DNA from: Calliopum simillimum
Lineage: Eukaryota; Arthropoda; Insecta; Diptera; Lauxaniidae
Direction of reading: 5' to 3'
Length of the DNA: 64,000 nt
NCBI GenBank assembly: GCA_951812925.1
Contig: OX638369.1
Location: 41,473,061-41,537,060, forward strand
Shown here piece after piece: positions 12,285 through 23,680 of this stretch. The translations under genes were made by a program, and so were the position numbers. Below the pieces are notes generated by a model. The model was not told the DNA's origin, ran no database searches, and saw nothing but the letters and a program-made list of their open reading frames with translations. The first letter of the stretch is position 1. Each line of letters opens with the position of its first letter.

Positions 12285-12914
12285 TTATTGATTCAATAAT
12301 GTCAATTAGTGCCCAGGATACGTAGGCCTAGGCTACACTAATGTCAATAGCTAAAATCTGGCAACACCATAATACAGTTTGTCATTTTTTAGCATAAACG
12401 TACTCAGAACGTTTTGACGTGTGTTGTTTGTGTTGTTCACAGTGACTTGAAAAAATCAATTTGGCAAAAAATTGGAATTACAATAACTCGGGAACATTTT
12501 CGTGCGATAATTTTTCACAACTTTCGAAGTGGATTATCACAACAGTGCCAAACTTTAATGTCAAACTTTATTATGGTGTTGCCAGATTTTAGCTATTGAC
12601 ATTAGTGTTGCCTAGGCCAGATATACAGTGTGTCACAGAAGTATTTTGCATACGAAAAATATTCGAAAATTCGAATTAATACTCAATTTTTAGCCGTTTC
12701 ATCCTTAGAAAAGTATAATTTTTTTTATAAACTTCGAAACAATGGGACGTTATTTATGATACCACATCATAAAAAAATTAAAATGATGCGTTCTAATCAC
12801 TTAAAAAGCAAAGAAATGATTTATTCACCTTTTTTATAAGGTCACAAAAGTATTTTGCTTTTTAGTAAACTTTTGCTTTGAAATTATTTATCAAGTAAAA
12901 GAGGCTTTTTTAAT

Positions 12915-13325
12915 AATATCCATGGTAGCCATTATTTGAGGAGACATCATCTAAACATCTTTGCGAGGATTCTATCCCTTTACGACATTTTCGGTCGATG
13001 TTTTTTCCCATTTTTCTTGCAGTACTTGTTTGAGCACATTATTTTGATAAAATATGGTATTTTTTGACCTTTCCTCTTGATAAGATCAACAAAATTCTAC
13101 TGGATTCGAAAAAAGATATCGCGGTGGTGATGGAATCTCTTTGGTGTTGTACAAAAGTGTCCGAGGATGTGTATTTAGGGTCATTGTCTTTTGAAAATAA
13201 GAAGTCATCTTGTGGTAAACCCATTTTTTAAGTACTGGGTGCAATTTTTTTTTCTAAAATGGGACTGATATTTATGTCTATCCATATTGCCACCGTTAAG
13301 TTTAAGTTTACCCATTCCATGAGCC
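12915..13325 (-). pseudogene. Tc1-like transposase C-terminal half (left arm)
   Basis: Reading outward on the minus strand, the arm encodes the second half of a Tc1-type DDE transposase. A GGNMDRHKYQ block is followed, after one stop, by KMGLPQDDFLFSKDNDPKYT, which carries the second catalytic aspartate (the D of DNDPKYT). Frames then shift toward a C-terminus resembling VVKGIESSQRC and NNGYHGYY. The N-terminal DNA-binding domain and first catalytic aspartate are not in the element. Stops and frameshifts make it inactive. Confidence 0.7.
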
Positions 13326-13559
13326 AAGAACAGCCCACGATACGCCATCATGTAAAATTGTTGCTTTTAAGTTATAAAAGTTTAGGGTTTTATTTGCCTT
13401 ATGCCAGACCATACGGCGTCTATCGATCCGATGGAAAGCAAATATTATATTATTGGATCCAATAGAAAGCAGAAATAATATTTTCGGATCCGATGGACGC
13501 CGCATGGTGTGGCATAAAGCAAATAAAACCCTAAACCGTTATAACTGCTGCTCTTGGCT

Positions 13560-13969
13560 TATGGAATGGGTGAACTTAAGCTGAACGGTGGCAATATGGA
13601 TAGACATAAATATCAGTCCCATTTTACAAAAAAAATTTCACCCAGTACTTAAAAAATGGGTTTACCACAAGATGACATCTTTTTTTCAAAAGACAATGAC
13701 CCTAAATACACATTTTGGGACACTTCTGTACAATACCAAAGAGATTAGAACACCACCGCAATATTCTTTTTCGAATCCAATAGAATTTTTTTGGTCTTAT
13801 TTAGAGGAATGGTCAAAAAATACCATATTCTATCAAAAAATGTGCTCAAACAAGTACTGCAAGAAAAATGGGAAAAAACACCGACCGAAAATGTCGTAAA
13901 GGGATAGAATCCTCGCAAAGATGTTTAGATGATGTCTCCTCAAATAATGGCTACCATGGATATTATTAA
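13560..13969 (+). pseudogene. Tc1-like transposase C-terminal half (right arm)
   Basis: This is the mirror copy of the left arm. It has GGNMDRHKYQSHF, then KMGLPQDDIFFSKDNDPKYT, and in a second frame SNPIEFFWSYLEEWSKN, matching the Tc1 block around the third catalytic residue (NPIE-x-x-W). The C-terminal VLQEKWEKTPTENVVKGIES and SSNNGYHGYY follow. The two arms have diverged at many positions, so the dimer is old. Inactive. Confidence 0.75.
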
Positions 13970-14406
13970 AAAAGCCTCTTTTACTTGATAAATAATCTCA
14001 AAGCAAAAGTATACTAAAAAGCAAAATACTTTTGTGACCTTATAAAAAAGATGAGTAAATCATTTCTTTGCTTTTTAAGTGATTAGAACGCATCATTTTA
14101 ATTTTTTTATGATGTGGTATCATAGTTAACGTTCGATTGACTCGAAGTTTATAAAAAAAATTATACTTTTCTAAGGAAGAAACGGCTAAAAATTGAGTAT
14201 TAATTCGAATTTTCGAATATTTTTCGTATGCAAAATACATCTGTGACTCACTGTATATATAGCAGCCCACGTGTCATTTATTCGTTTAAATTGACTCTTA
14301 TCCTTAAGATATCCTTGCCTAAGGTCCAAAAATTGCTGTTTTGAGCACATTTGAAGTTGTGTCACAAATACTGTGAACAGCGTTATTCAAACGTTATCTA
14401 AGCTTA

Positions 14407-15648
14407 AGGGTTTTCCAATAAGAGTGATATGATTTCCCTAAAAAAAAACACACTAATTGTTAAGGAAATTCAAATGTTTTTTATTTAATGTGAAATACAA
14501 TTGATACAATTAAGTTCTGAATAAAACGTTATTTAAATGGCCTCCACGACTTCTTCTGCTGGAACGAAGTTGATGAACCCAATTTTTGAGCAGTTTTTCC
14601 ACTAAATCAAGTCGTATGTCATGAATAGCATGTTCAATATTGACTTGTAAAGCTTGAAGAGAATCTGGTCTATTGCTAAAGACCAATGACTTCAAATAAC
14701 CCCACAAGAAATAGTCTAATGGTGTTAAATCACAACTTCTTGGAGGCCATTCAATGTCACAATATCTTGAAATAATCGGAACACCAAACTTTTCTCGCAA
14801 TTATTCATTTGATGCAGTTGCTGTGTGGCACGTAGCCCCGTCTTGTTGGAACCCGATGTTGTCAAGATCAACTTCTTCCAGTTTCGGCCATAAAAAGTTA
14901 GTTATCATCGATCTATGGCGCTCTCCATTAACAGTAACGGTGTTACCAGCTTTATTTCGAAAGAAGTACGGACCAATGATTCCATCAGACAAAAAACCAG
15001 ACCAAACTGTCAATTTAGGTGAATGTAATGGTTTTTCATGAATAACTTGTGGATTTTCTTGGCACCAGAATCGACAGTTTTGTTTATTTACCGCATCACT
15101 CAGATGAAAGTGAGCCTCATCGGAGAAGATGATATTCTTAAAAAATCATTATCGTTTTCAAATTGTTCCAAGGCAAAATCAGCAAATTCACGACGTTTAC
15201 GGTGGTCCAATGGCTTCAGTTCTTGAGTGAGAACAGTTTTATACGGACGCAAGCCCAAATCCTTTCTCAAAATCCGCCAGGTTGTGGTTTGAGACAGTCC
15301 CAATTCTTGAGAACGTCTTGGAATAGACATATTGCGGTCTTCAGCAACACTTGCCTGAACGGCAGCAATATTTTCATTACTTCAAGCGGTTCTTCGTCTT
15401 ATTGGCCCTTGAATATTGGACGATTATTACGACGATAAAATGGCAAAAACGCACGAAAAGATGCAATTGGAGAACGATTTTTTTAATAATAAAACTGAAT
15501 AATTTGTAAACGTTGTTCTTGCGTATATCTCTCCATGATAAAATTGTAAACATTACTGAATACAATGAACAAAAATTACAGATCATGACATATTACAAAT
15601 GGCCGAAACGTCACCTAAAATTCATATCATCCCTGTTGGAAAACCCTT
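14407..15648 (-). mobile_element. Near full-length Tc1/mariner-superfamily element, decayed
   Basis: Terminal repeats AGGGTTTTCCAATAAGAGTG (14407) and the complement of CATCCCTGTTGGAAAACCCT (right end near 15648) are similar over about 25 bp, with TA at or one base away from each end. A transposase pseudogene fills 14510-15536 on the minus strand. The element is about 1.24 kb, the usual size for a complete copy. Confidence 0.75.
14510..15536 (-). pseudogene. IS630-Tc1-mariner transposase with DUF4817-type N-terminus, broken
   Basis: The start MERYTQEQRLQIIQFYY (ATG at 15536) matches the DUF4817 helix-turn-helix N-terminus of insect 'Tc3-like' transposases. It is followed by MSIPRRSQELGLSQTTTWRI, LKPLDHRKRREFAD, TVWSGFLSDGIIGPYFF, DLDNIGFQQDGATCHTA (second catalytic D), WPPRSCDLTPLDYFLWGYLK (third catalytic D) and SRGGHLNNVLF at the end. 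Thirty-six residues separate the second and third aspartates. Damage includes a stop after FYY, a frameshifted patch near 15400-15440, loss of frame around 15020-15110 near the first aspartate, and an in-frame TAA between ATASNE and LREKFG. Not functional; family call secure. Confidence 0.85.
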
Positions 15649-16419
15649 TACATACAAAGGACCAAAGCATATATGTATAGACTTGAAATAACTTTTCTTC
15701 GAAAGATGATAATATCAAAAGTAATGATCCAATTATATGTAAATGTAGATTGATTGAGAAACGACTAATGTATGCCATTGGCAAATTTAAATAATACTGC
15801 TTACTATAAGTGTGATACAACTTCAAAAATTCGCACATTTACGCAGGGATATCAAAAGAGTCAACTCGGAGAATCTGGTATTATTTTCGTATTCAGAAGG
15901 TCAACATAACTCGAAATAAACTCCAAAACACCACGACGCAAAATCAGTATTGCCCTATCTGTCTTGAGTTCTCTTAAAGTGCCATAATGAAACTGGGCAA
16001 AGCAGTTTTTTAGAATAAATTTCGCTTTGCATTGCTCATATAAAAACTCTTTTTTTACCTCCAAATTGCTTACAACGTCGACGCTTACCAATTTATTCAA
16101 TCGAATGGTCAAAATTGTTCATCCATCTTGCCATCTGTTGTGCCAGTTTATCAGAAGTAAGGCGCGAAAACCAAAGAAATCATAAGACCTACTCGGGCCT
16201 ACTCGGTCAAATGAAATGTTTTTTTTTATGGCAGAGAAACTGTTTTCATCGTTTTAAAAAAGAAAAATAAAATAAAATTTAGAACCCACTAAGAGCGAAG
16301 TGAGTAGAAAAATACTCATAGGCCTTAGGCCCAGGTGGGCCTGGTAAAAGTAAGTTGGGGTGCCTTTGATACCGTTTAGCTAATAAGTATGGAGGAACAG
16401 ACCTTATAAATTTATGTAT
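15649..16419. other. No gene recognised; one weak ORF
   Basis: A minus-strand frame at 15861-16112 encodes about 80 residues including CKAKFILKNCFAQFHYGTL and LKTDRAILILRRGVLEFISS. It has a fairly protein-like composition but lacks an ATG and matches no family I know. It could be a decayed exon or transposon fragment. The rest is AT-rich and unclassified. Confidence 0.3.
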
Positions 16420-16894
16420 ACTAGAGTTCGCTTTGGGGCCAAAATTCGACCACTTCAATTTGACTTTAAAGAGACTATGCAGCAGTTAAGCACTGAAAAC
16501 GTATTATACCATTAGTGGCGTGGCTCTGCCCACTAAAAAACATAGTCGTAATTTTATCATTTCTTTGTACGAACCCTATTGCCATACCAAATTTCATAAA
16601 AATCGATGCATTTATTTGGCTGTGAGAGCGTTGTTTCCATTAAGGGGCGTGGCACACCCCACTTTTAAAAAAATATATAGTCTTATGCAGTGCTCCTCCT
16701 CACAACCTCTCCAATAAAAACAAATCCAGCAAATAGGTTGAGATTTACGTATAGAAACAGGGACCACGGAGTGCTATTAAATTGGAGTGTGGCATTCGGA
16801 GAGGAGAGGGGGAGGGGAATGCACTTTCTGCAAATTTTTCAAAATATCTAGCGAACGAAGCAAAATTTCGGTACTTTTCTAGAAACTGTTTGTA

Positions 16895-17542
16895 CCCAAC
16901 AAACAAAAACGTTTGGAAAATAACTTATTATACGCTTATAGAAGCAAACATTTCGTTTGGAGTGTTTGGAAATTCTTGAGTTCTAATTATTTTATAATCG
17001 AAACTCGACCCTTCATAGCAAGCTTGTGAAAATCATTTGTGGCAAGCTTACTATAAATGTTTTTATACAATGTTTTTCAAATTTTTTTATTCAATATTTT
17101 TGAATTGTTTTTTTAACTTTTCAATAAACATTTTGTAAGTATTTATTAAGTTCATTAAATATTATTTTCCAAACATTTTTATATTTAATTAAAAATAAAA
17201 AAAAAAATTTAAGTTTACTGAGAATCGAACCTATGACTTCCAAGTAACGAGTCGACAATCTTGTCAACTGAACTAACGTGCCAGTTATGATTCATATGCC
17301 TTGTGTTTTACTTAGCTCGATGAAAAAATAAAATAAAAATTTTTTCGAATGTTTGGAAAACGATTATTGAAACTTTTGGAAATATATATTTTTCCAATTG
17401 TTGATTTTAACTTTGCAAATCAATTTTAAAAATAATAAAAAAATATTATTTTCCAAACGTTTGAAAATTGGTTATGAAAGCATTTGAAAATTAACTTTTC
17501 CCAAGCTTAAAAATTGAAAAGGTTATAAAATTGTTTGCTGGG
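16895..17542. mobile_element. TA-flanked MITE (CCCARCAAAC ends) with tRNA-like core
   Basis: The ends are CCCAACAAACAAAAACGTTT and the complement of AAATTGTTTGCTGGG, flanked by TA (16893-16894 and 17543-17544). The words TTTGGAAAA and TTTTCCAAAC recur throughout both halves. The locus at 33640-33700 (GAAACTTTTTACAGAGAATA) resembles the unoccupied site: GAAACTGTTTG-TA joined to GAGAATTAAA. There is no transposase. A Pol III promoter-like box pair lies inside (17219-17284). Confidence 0.7.
17219..17284 (-). other. tRNA-like module (A box and B box)
   Basis: On the minus strand TAGTTCAGTTGA fits the Pol III A-box pattern TRGYNNANNNG, and GGTTCGATTC, about 45 bases further on, fits the B box GWTCRANNC. 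The intervening bases do not give a convincing anticodon stem, so this is not called a tRNA gene. It may be a tRNA-derived SINE head captured in the MITE. Confidence 0.5.
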
Positions 17543-18240
17543 TAGAGAATTAAATATACCATCGAAATAGGTTTTTCAAAAAATTTAAAAAAAAATTTCG
17601 TATACCAAAAATTTTGAAACTAAAGAAACAAACGAATTCTTGTGGTTTTCTACACTTTTGCCTATAACTTTATTTGAGTTAGAGATTTGTAGGTATTGCA
17701 GTTTATAAAAAAAGAAAATAAAATTTCCTTTAAAATGGTTTATTTAAAAATTTTTTTGTTAAATAAGTATTGATCGAAATATGGCCACTCAAACGAAAAA
17801 AGTGGAGAGGCAAAAAAAGCTTAGAATTGTTCAAGGAATACACATAATTTTTTTCAAAATTTTTGGGGGATTATATGGTTTTTCGAAACTTCGTCAAAAA
17901 AAAAAAATGTTCCACAAAATTCTGAAAAAATTCTCACGTAATTCTTGGATGATTCTAAGCATTTTTTGCCAAATACACTTTTTTCGTAAGATGCCTTTGT
18001 TTTGAGTAAAAAACCTTTTTTCCGACCGCATAAACAAAATTTTCATCTTCCATTGGCCATATTTCAGAATTTTTTAATAAGTCATTTTGAAGGAAATTTT
18101 GCTTACATTTTTTTATGTTGCCAACCTTAAAAAAATTACTGGCAAAAGAGTGAAAAAAACATAAGAATTCGTTATTTTTGCTTTTTTTTATTGTTTGAAA
18201 ATTGTTGGCATAAGAAATTTTTTTTAAAATTTTTTGTATA

Positions 18241-20388
18241 TGGGACATTCTTTTACAAATCGAACATCAAATTAAACTTCACATTTTAGAATCGTCTGAA
18301 AATTTTTTTACTGCTGTAGTTTAGTAAATTAGTCAACACGTGTATCGGCATTTTGGCTAAAAAATTTTTTTTTTGCAATTAGAGTTATTCAAAGTTTTGG
18401 AAAAATCGGATAAAATACAAAAACACCTTGTATTCAAAATGCATTATCTCCGGTTCTACTGAACGGATTAACATAATTTTTTTAAATTATTTTTCCTTTT
18501 TACAAGAGCTTTTTATATAGTTATTTACATCCTTTCTATTTTGTTAATTAACTTGTGGTAATAACAATTTAATTGTTTGAACAATATTTTCATGTTTGCG
18601 CCCAACACGAAGAAAATTTTAAAAAATACTACCTTGTGCGCTGTCCTTTTATCTAAAAAACGCATATCTTAGAAAACTGGACACTTTAATAGATCCAAAG
18701 TTATTAAATATCTCACGGTGTTCAAACGACAGATTTAAATAAAATTTCAAATTACCAATTTTTTTTTGATTTCACTACATTACAAATAATTAATATGTGT
18801 GTGTAATATTTTGCGGACCATATTTTCTAAACTAATTTGAGGTCGCTGAGTCCAAAAATCGTATTTATTTTTTTTTCTTAGGTGCCGTTCTCGAGATAAG
18901 CGACCTTTTCGATTTTTAAGGTTATAGCTCCATTTTTTCGAACATATTTTGAGAAACCCAATTTCGATAGAATATGTTTTGGCATTATTATAGAGAGAAA
19001 TTTTTAAGCTTCCAATAAATGTACCAATATCTAAGATCCAATTCAAATTGGCTGAGTTATAGCAACGAAAAGTTCATTTTTAAAGTAGTTTTTTACACTT
19101 TTTCGTGTTTAAGCCAAATTAAACACGGTTTTATTGCCAGTAGCGTATACAAATATATACATCTTATATTTTGGTTCAATAGTGTATTTAATTGCAAATA
19201 TTTGAAGTTCAATTTTAGCAAAATTGGATCATTTTTTAAAAAGTTATTAATGTTTTAGTTAAATAAGACCATTTCGATTTTCATAGAAAAAATTAATTTT
19301 TTCAACAAAAATTTAAAAAATAATTTGTGTTTTCTATGAAAATCGAAATGGTCTTATTTCACTAAAACCTTAATAACTTTTTAAAAAATGATCCGATTTT
19401 GCTAAAATTGAACTCCAAATAATTGCAATTAAATACACTATTAAACTAAAATATAAAAAATATATATTTGTATACGCTACTGGCAATAAAACCGTCTTTA
19501 ATTTGGCTTAAACACGAAAAAGTGTAAAAAACTACTATAAAAATGAACTTTTCGTTGCTATAACTCAGCCAATTTGAATCAAATCTTAGATATTGGTACA
19601 TTTGTTGGAAGCTTAAAAATTTCTCTCTATAATAGTGCAAAAACATATTCTATCGAAATTGGGTTTCTCAAAATATGTTCGAAAAAATGGAGCTATAACC
19701 TTAAAAATCGAAAAGGTCGCTTATCTCGAGACCGGCCCGTAAGAAATAAAAATAAATACGATTTTTGGACTCAGCGACCTCAAATTAGTTTAGAAAATAT
19801 GGTCCGCAAAATATTACACACACATATTAATTATTTGTAATGTAGTGAAATCAAAAAAAAATTGGTAATTTGAAATTTTATTTAAATCTGTCGTTTGAAC
19901 ACCGTGAGATATTTAATAACTTTGGATCTATTAAAGTGTCCAGTTTTCTAAGATATGCGTTTTTTAGATAAAAGGACAGCGCACAAGGTAGTATTTTTTA
20001 AAATTTTCTTCGTGTTGGGCGCAAACATGAAAATATTGTTCAAACAATTAAATTGTTATTACCACAAGTTAATTAACAAAATAGAAAGGATGTAAATAAC
20101 TATATAAAAAGCTCTTGTAAAAAGGAAAAATAATTTAAAAAAATTATGTTAATCCGTTCAGTAGAACCGGAGATAATGCATTTTGAATACAAGGTGTTTT
20201 TGTATTTTATCCGATTTTTCCAAAACTTTGAATAATTCTAATTGCAAAAAAAAAATTTTTTAGCCAAAATGCCGATACACGTGTTGACTAAATTGATGAG
20301 AAAATACTATATAAAAAAATTTACCAGATTTAAAAATTCGAAAAAAAAATTTTCCCGAAATCCGTTCGATTTGTAAAAGAATGTCCCA
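18241..20388. mobile_element. 2.1-kb near-perfect palindromic element with TA target site
   Basis: The left end GGGACATTCTTTTACAAATC (from 18242) and right end ATTTGTAAAAGAATGTCCC are exact complements, flanked by TA (18239-18240 and 20389-20390). Two arms of about 1.05 kb match almost throughout and meet near 19305-19310, where TTTTCTATGAAAATCG faces CGATTTTCATAGAAAA. The outermost 100 bp inside the ends have diverged. Mirror ORFs (18780-19046 minus, 19574-19840 plus) are consequences of the palindrome and show no known domain. There is no transposase; mobilisation by a Tc1/mariner enzyme is inferred from the TA. Confidence 0.8.
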
Positions 20389-20429
20389 TATGGTTTTTCA
20401 ATGGCAAATTGACTCAAATCAAATATATA

Positions 20430-21012
20430 GGCGAGGAGCCGGCAATACTAAAAGTGCCGCCATCGCGGATTCTGAAATTTTTAATGCAAAATGGAAGTTT
20501 ACACTAAGGCGAATAAGAAAAGCTTGGTCAGCATGGCTATAGCCTAGTAGAAATATTTTTAAATGATTTTCGAATTATTAAATTTTCGGAATGTTTTGCC
20601 GTCATCGCGGATTTTGATCAATCTTAAAATTAATCGATGATAAATTTCATAACCGTTAAGAAAAAATCCAGCCGACCAATTGGTTTTTGCCGAAAATGAC
20701 AGGCACACCTATTTTAATGGTGCGACAGTGGGTACTTTTGGCACTTTCTAAGCTCGCATACCAAGATATTTTTAAATTTGACATTAAAACACGTAAATTA
20801 AAAAAAAAAAAAAACAAATTTCCGTGATAACAGAGAAATTGTACCCACTGACGCACCATTAAAATAGGTCTGCCGGTAATTTTCGGCAAAAAAAATTTGG
20901 TCGGCCAGATTTTTTCTGATTTTTTCTTATTCGTCTTAGTGTAAACTTCCATTTCGCATTAAAAATTTCAGAATCCGCGTGACGGCACTTTTAGTATTTC
21001 CGGCTCCTGGTC
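20430..21012. mobile_element. 583-bp palindromic MITE (AGGAGCCGG ends)
   Basis: The left arm reads AGGAGCCGGCAATACTAAAA, then GTGCCGCC and a GGAAGTTTACACTAAGGCGA word. The right arm mirrors it to 21012 (TTTTAGTATTTCCGGCTCCT). TA lies at 20428-20429 and 21013-21014. An inner mirror pair (GCCGACCAATTGG..GCCGAAAAT and complement) surrounds a central poly-A near 20800. Non-coding. Confidence 0.7.
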
Positions 21013-21014
21013 TA

Positions 21015-23678
21015 ATAGAATAATTTTTAACTTTTTAAAATTTAATGATAAATAGATCATTTTCTCACAATTTCAAAGATAAAACTTTAAACTTTTAGAA
21101 ATTAAGTGGCACAATGCGAATTTTTGTAAACTTAATGATAACACAATGGAAAAAAGAAACATAATTGGAATCAAAATTAACTACAGATAGTAAACTAATC
21201 GATATAAACTTAACGTTTACGTTTCACATATTTTTCTTGCATGATTTTTCTAAGAAATTACGTGCTTAAGGATGAGATGTCTTATTCGCTTACAAAGAAA
21301 CAATATAAAAGTAAAAAACTTTTAATGAATGAAACACCAAATACGCTGTATGCGAAATAAGTAAATGATTTTTAATTTACTACAGCCATCCTTCGCTCTT
21401 CGAAGCTGCGAGAGCAAGAGAAAAGCTTTTTATTTTAGTACTAGTACGCTAGTACTAAAAAGCTTTTAAAACATGCACTGACAAAGCAGCGCAACAAAAA
21501 ACAGCTGTTATTGGGTACGAGTGTCCTTTGGGATGCAGTGAGCGCACACAATGAACTTGAATACATTGCACACTTAAGAGATTTAGTTTGAAAATAACAA
21601 CAACAACAAAATGTAAATGTCAACAACAACAAAAAAAGATGTAGCACATTGCAATTATGAGTACATATACATACATGTGTATGAAATGTGAAAGGATAAA
21701 AAAAGCAACAAACATAAACAGAGAATACAACGCGCATTGCGCAGCTGCAGACGAATGCTATCGCGCGTTTTGTTGTTTAAGTTGATGCTGGCTGCCATTA
21801 AGTTAACCCTAAGGAAAATGCTTTAAGGTCCTTGCAGTTTAGTTTCGCGTCAGCTGGCAAAGCGTCGAGTTAAGCTCGTGACACACTATAGAGTACACGC
21901 TGAGAAAAAAGAAAAAACGCGTTAAAAATTTAAAAAAAAAATTAAAGTGAAAGTGAATGTTCGAAATTGAAAAAAAAAAAAATATATAAAAAAAAATCTA
22001 AAATCTAAAAAAAGTGTTGCATATTTTGCTGCATTACAAAAAAAAAGTATAAAAATGCTGCTTCATATTACTGCTGTTGTAGTAGTCTGCTCGTCGCCTA
22101 AAGCCAATGCTGGCAGTTTAATTGAGCCTTGCGCCTAAAACGATGCAAGCAATTTGTTACGCTTTGCTATTTTGCTGCTTTTGTTTGCCTACATTTAGGT
22201 AAAACAAACAAAAAAATTCCAAAATAACAGAGTAGGTACAAAAGGGAAAACAAGAGAAAAAAAGCAAAACATGAAATAAAGTGAAATTAAACAAAAACGT
22301 AAAAACACCAACAGTCAGTCCTTCGTGTCCGTTGTCCTGTGGGCAACATTTATTGCTGTTAACAAGTTTATTTTTGCCGGTTTGTTGAATTTGCAGCCTT
22401 ACGTTTTTTTTTTTTCTTTTGGTCACATTTATTTGCCTTTTTTTTTTTGTCGTGGCTTTACTCGCTGTTATGCATATTTTTTTAGGGACTTTTTTTCTCC
22501 TTTTGTCTTTTTTGTTCATTAAATATTATGAAAATTGAGGCCGTCATTGTTGTTACTTCATTTGCACGTTTTATTTCACTGTGCTCTTCATCATTCTTAT
22601 CATTCTTCAGAGTTTATTCAATATTTGTTTGCATACATTAGGGCGCACACAGCGTAAAACACATTTCATGTCCTGCAGGTCCTGCTGCTGCTTCTGCTGT
22701 CATTCTTCTATGGAAATTTTTGTATTTTTGCTATGATTTCTTACACCCCCTAAACAAAGCTAATTGAATAATTTCGTTCACGTGCTGTTTTCTGTCTGCT
22801 AAAATTTTCTACTTTGCATTCATTAAATATACACTGTAAAAAATTGTTGTTCATTTGGCATTCGGCAGAAATCTTGCTTACGCTGTTTCTGGTTGTGTAG
22901 ACTTTTTTTTTTTTTGTTTTTTTAATTATAAAAGTTGAGCATAAAAAATGTCTTAACATATATTTTCCATTTAAGCGCACATTAAAAGTGTAGATTACAT
23001 TTTATGACAACATTAGCAGATTTTATGTTCAAATGTTTCAACTTAGAATGCAGGGGCTCTTTTTTTGTTGTTTGCTGTATTTTATTTTTGAAGCATAATT
23101 GAAACGCATTAAAAACAAATAAACTTTTGAAGCGCTCTTATGAAGGCTGCGATTTAATGGATTTGTATATACAGAAAATACAAAAAAAAAAAAAAAATAT
23201 TTTTATGGTTTGTTTTCTTACACTTAAGGGTTTTACTACGACAGTCAAAAAAAAAAATGATATAATAAAATATAATTCAAACATTTAATTCATACCCTGG
23301 GATAAACTTATCATTAAGATCAAATTATAGTTCTTAGTGTAGTGCTTTAAATAAGAAAATTTAACATCCTGTTCAGCTTCCCCCTCTCCCCTCTTAATTC
23401 AAATTAAAATTTTTTTATGTGGCTCAAATCTTTTTTTTATTTAATATTCCAAAGATATCTATGTGTCTCATTGAATGTGAAACGGAACGCTCATCAACAT
23501 TTATTAACTAAAGGGAGATTTTTAGCCAAATCAAATCAAATTATGATGGTGGAAATGTAACATTTTAAATCTATGACTTACTACTGGGCTGCCCTTTGCG
23601 ACTTGTAGGACAAGTATAAAATCAGTGTAGTTGTGTTTTATACAAATTGGGGCATAAGTGATGCGATGACTTGAACTG
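21015..23678. other. Largely unique sequence, no gene identified
   Basis: No transposon family was recognised. The part from 21780 to 22100 (GTTTCGCGTCAGCTGGCAAA, then A-rich purine tracts) has the look of a fly 5' UTR or promoter, but no ORF or splice site supports it. Short palindrome TTTTAGTACTAGTACGCTAG near 21433 is followed by TACTAAAAAGC. Confidence 0.35.
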
Positions 23679-23680
23679 TA

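Larger units (their letters stand above)
12626..14253. mobile_element. Inverted dimer of the 3' half of a Tc1-like transposon
   Basis: The ends CAGTGTGTCACAGAAGTATT and its near complement (ACATCTGTGACTCACTG) are flanked by TA. The element is one long palindrome with two arms of about 800 bp meeting near 13455. Each arm runs outward from the middle of a Tc1-like transposase gene through its stop to the same terminus, so both ends are copies of one original end. The centre (13420-13495) holds an imperfect duplication around GGATCCGATGGA/GGATCCAATAGA words. It sits in the right terminal repeat of a mariner. Confidence 0.8.
12321..14271 (+). mobile_element. Deleted mariner copy interrupted by a Tc1-like element
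   Basis: Both flanks of the inserted element at 12626-14253 match the mariner at 54258-55004. The left part holds AGCATAAACGTACTCAGAAC, GAACATTTTCGTGCGATAAT and TTTTAGCTATTGACATTAG, and the terminus after the insertion is AGCAGCCCACG. The expected TA is present on the left (12319-12320); on the right the two bases are TG. Only about 320 bp of mariner remain. These are the two long terminal inverted repeats plus roughly 20 transposase codons, GITITREHFRAIIFHNFRSG in type, with most of the gene deleted. It cannot move on its own. Confidence 0.75.
16420..18238. repeat. GGGCGTGGC-type interspersed repeat, interrupted by a MITE
   Basis: The stretch holds ATTAGTGGCGTGGCTCTGCC, ACCAAATTTCATAAAAATCG and AAGGGGCGTGGCACACCCC in the same order as at 25670-25865 and 28436-28530. 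It continues after the MITE at 16895-17542 with sequence resembling 33600-33830. The section 17900-18020 resembles 25235-25360 (CTGAAAAAATT..ACGTA and TTTTTTGCC..TTTTGAGTAAAA). Non-coding; class unknown. Confidence 0.5.

Noticed and set aside
15861..16112. 83-codon minus-strand frame with protein-like composition
   Set aside because: It lacks an ATG and matches no family I know. Kept only as a remark in the gap annotation.
17219..17284. Functional tRNA gene
   Set aside because: A and B boxes are present but no acceptor or anticodon stem can be drawn by eye, and it lies inside a MITE.
21780..22100. Promoter and 5' UTR of a second gene
   Set aside because: Composition alone is suggestive. No Inr, ORF start or splice donor could be defended.
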